A stretch of DNA of 64,000 nucleotides, taken from NCBI GenBank assembly GCA_026874595.1, contig CM049316.1, forward strand, positions 57,669,676 through 57,733,675, read 5' to 3'. Under the pieces are notes generated by a model. It worked only from the letters and a program-made list of their open reading frames with translations, had not been told where the DNA came from and searched no databases. Origin of the DNA: Sipunculus nudus. Lineage: Eukaryota; Annelida; Sipuncula; Golfingiida; Sipunculidae. Each line of letters begins with the position of its first letter. Within the stretch, counting starts at the first letter, position 1. The position numbers were made by a program, and so were the translations under genes. Below are positions 59,450 to 64,000 of the stretch, piece after piece.

Positions 59450-59640
59450 TTACAGTCAATGTGTAAAATCAGTCAATTTGTAAATTGCCTGAAATTTTCA
59501 GTAAATTTACAAATTGCCAAATTGCCTGATTCACTCAGGCATTTTACAAAATGACTGAAATTTTCAGGTATTTTACAAATTGACTGAAAAATCAGTCCAA
59601 TTATTTGACAGATTGACTGAAATTTTGAATTGATGTAAGA
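59450..59640. repeat. Short degenerate satellite of an ATTGACTGAAATTTTCAG unit
   Basis: Variants of TTTTACAAATTGACTGAAATTTTCAG occur about six times in direct order, with AAATTGCC(T)GA and GCCTGATTCACTCAGGC as inverted bits. The unit is about 25-35 bp and irregular. Confidence 0.7.
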
Positions 59641-59755
59641 AAAGTCATTTCTTTGAAATAGATGATTATTATGCGAATATGTATTCTATTATGGTGTACC
59701 CTGCTAATTTTGAGTAAACTTTATATATTTTCATCTTCTTTCTTAAACTTTTAAA

Positions 59756-59757
<2 letters not shown>

Positions 59758-59817
<60 letters not shown>
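59758..59817. repeat. (TA)n microsatellite
   Basis: A 60-bp pure TA run. Confidence 0.95.
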
Positions 59818-59818
<1 letters not shown>

Positions 59819-60284
59819 CACTGAAGAAGAACAACACTGTAAATTCACTACAGACTGTTTCACGGGATGCGACCCGATTCTCACGTGAATGTTGTTAACC
59901 CGAGAGTCGGGTCCCTACATGCAGTTGTATAAATATATTTGCCAAAGCTTTGTGTACACGAAACCTCCAGGTTATACATCGGTGACCGTGACCACGATAG
60001 GGGGTACCAAAACGGGGGACCACCCATCCGTTCTATTATCACTGTGTGTACGATTCAGAAATACCCCAAGGTCAGTGAAATTACGTGCCTACTCGAATTT
60101 GTGTGTCCTGCTTTGTCCTTTTCTGAAGACTGCATTCACTGCCCAATTAGAAGAAAAGATTTTCTCACTAGATCCACTCTAGTTACACAATAAAACCTCC
60201 TTTAACGGCCAGCTAATCCTAGAGACCATCTCGATATTATGACCAGCTATTATGGTATCTTTTTGTTCCAAATATTTCTAATAA

Positions 60285-60530
60285 AACTGAGTTTGCATTC
60301 ACTTATTCGGCAAATTTTCCTAGGTCCATTCGTGCATAAATGAATTCTGTACGTTTGTCGATATTCCTTGATGGCATTCCTGAAACCGAACCATGTTCCG
60401 GATCCACACCAAATCCAAACTGATTCTTCGTCTCATTTCATAAATGCCCTGAAACTTCATGAGATTCAGTTCATGATTGCATGAGCCATATTATGAACTA
60501 ACACACACACGAACGGGGATGAACGCATAC
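60285..60530 (+). repeat. Dispersed ~270-bp repeat, copy 3
   Basis: Same family as 55290-55560 and 58490-58795, with TTTGCATTCACTTATTCGGC, GTGCATAAATGAATTCTGTACG, TTGATGGCATTCCTGA, ATGCCCTGAAACTTCATGAG and ending ACACACACACGAACGGGGAT. A 17-base poly-C run follows at 60531-60547. Confidence 0.8.
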
Positions 60531-60547
60531 CCCCCCCCCCCCCCCCC

Positions 60548-62961
<2,414 letters not shown>

Positions 62962-63049
62962 GAATACCCACCCCCTCCTTGCAGTCAAGAAATTTAACCG
63001 TTATATTTGTTGAATTTCCGAATAACAGCACTATGAATTGCATGTAATT

Positions 63050-63392
63050 ATAGGCCAAAATAAAAAAAAAAGTATGGTTCTCAGGATCTATTTTTTAGAA
63101 ATCAATGCAGGCGGACGGTTTTTTAAATTTTTTGGTATGTTTCGATCAAAATATCAAATGATAAGGGAAAAAGCATGATAATAAAAGATTTATTTTGCTA
63201 AACAAGTAAAGCACTACATAACAAAGGAAATTGTATGATATTTACCTCTTGAAAGAAAAGTCAAAACGGCTGCAGCTCAAAATTGTTGAGTTTCTATTGA
63301 AAATCAAAATAAAAATGGTTGATGCGGGGATTTAAAATTGTTGCGGGCGGTGCCTGAGAACCATACCTTTTTATTTTATTTTTTTTGGCTAA
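63050..63392. mobile_element. 343-bp inverted-repeat element (MITE), copy 2
   Basis: Second copy of the element at 39800-40142, same orientation: ATAGGCCAAAATAAAAAAAA, AGTATGGTTCTCAGG, TTTTTTGGTATGTTTCGAT(C/A)AAA, ATCAAATGATAAGGGAAAAA, GGCTGCAGCTCAAAATTG, and right end GGTGCCTGAGAACCATACC.. TTTTTTTTGGCTAA. The termini are slightly mutated. Confidence 0.85.
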
Positions 63393-63788
63393 ACCTTATT
63401 ATCGCGTATATGCGACAACTAGCTACGGTTTTTGCTTATATTATGTCCACTTCCCAGACTCTCCCATTCAGAAAAAAAACTGATAGACAATTCGAAATCA
63501 GATTGTTGGGCCCTCAATAATTCGATCCAAGTCAAGGGCAACACAAAAAAGGATAATGTTATTCTATGGATTCTTGTTTTTTTTTCGGATTTCCATTTTT
63601 TGTGATTTTTTTTCTAATGCGGCCGAGACCTCCGGGATGGTGCTAATTTGTGCTAATTCGCTGAATAAAAGTACCAAAAATGGACTAATATTTGTGTTGA
63701 TTGAAAGCGCAATTTTTATATTTTATTGGGAAGTTTTTTAATAATTAAATTTAAATAAAAAATATTGAGTGCTTACAAAACATTCTTT

Positions 63789-63853
63789 GCTCTCAGAGTC
63801 TTACGCTCTCTACACAGCGCTTTACCTATAGGGCTACTACCTATATCGTAAGG
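63789..63853. repeat. Short dispersed repeat, inverted relative to 36182-36240
   Basis: TTACGCTCTCTACACAGCGC, TTTACCTATAGGGCTACTAC and CCTATATCGTAAGGCGCTG are the reverse complement of the block at 36182-36240. Confidence 0.65.
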
Positions 63854-64000
63854 CGCTGTTTGTTATGACCTCGTATCCTGAATTGCAACACCAGAGGGGA
63901 GCACTGTATTTTTGTCCAATCAAATGAGACCTTGTGCTGGAAGACAAAGCCAAGCGAGGAATACACGGAGCCAATCATATTCATTTCTTTTTGAGTGACA

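Overview
The window is metazoan nuclear DNA. It is AT-rich and full of microsatellites and nested transposon debris, and its genes have introns with GT-AG boundaries. The repeat vocabulary is what I associate with bivalve or other mollusc genomes: an AGCTGAGCT / TTTGTCCGTCGTCCGTC stretch near 8.6 kb, CCTTGACCTTG/CAAGGTCAAA tracts, and tRNA-headed SINEs with a GGTTTTCTCCGGG-type core. The taxon is an inference; no species-specific marker was seen.

The main genes are three paralogues of the SLC10 (sodium/bile-acid cotransporter) family, of the SLC10A3/A5-like subtype that has a signal peptide and an extracellular beta-rich domain ahead of the membrane core. Two look complete on the minus strand in tandem: 20488-26515 (461 aa, 3 coding exons) and 33051-35395 (463 aa, 3 coding exons). 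Their coding-exon phases match and the middle exon is 172 nt in both. A third lies on the plus strand (50730-54643). Only its first two coding exons are present; the exons with the Na+-site core are either beyond the window or lost.

On the left, 3650-4426 holds the last two coding exons of an otherwise missing gene: a RanBP2-type (NZF) zinc finger followed by a UBA-like helical segment. The order recalls the HOIP/RNF31 N-terminal half. It sits between two same-orientation copies of a ~1.5-kb repeat (1-1506 and 6947-8496). A CR1/L2-like LINE 3' end (5325-5985) lies in the same interval.

From about 12.58 to 17.4 kb is a decayed Ty3/Gypsy-type LTR retrotransposon: a putative 5' LTR and primer-binding site, an RRM-like segment, capsid, CCHC zinc knuckle, aspartic protease and reverse transcriptase. 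It is cut off at the start of RNase H and broken by frameshifts and stops. An RRM-like segment before the capsid resembles the domain order of the vertebrate PNMA proteins.

The rest is intergenic and intronic DNA filled with non-autonomous elements. These include a hAT-like element with an imperfect 8-bp target duplication (10043-11514), a TA-flanked 1.55-kb element inside an SLC10 intron (21879-23424), a 343-bp inverted-repeat element in two copies (one inserted inside a SINE, 39800-40142; the other 63050-63392), several fold-back MITEs, SINEs, LINE remnants, a ~54-bp minisatellite in the third SLC10 gene, and many TA/GA/CA tracts. I saw no CRISPR array, rRNA, intact tRNA gene or bacterial operon.
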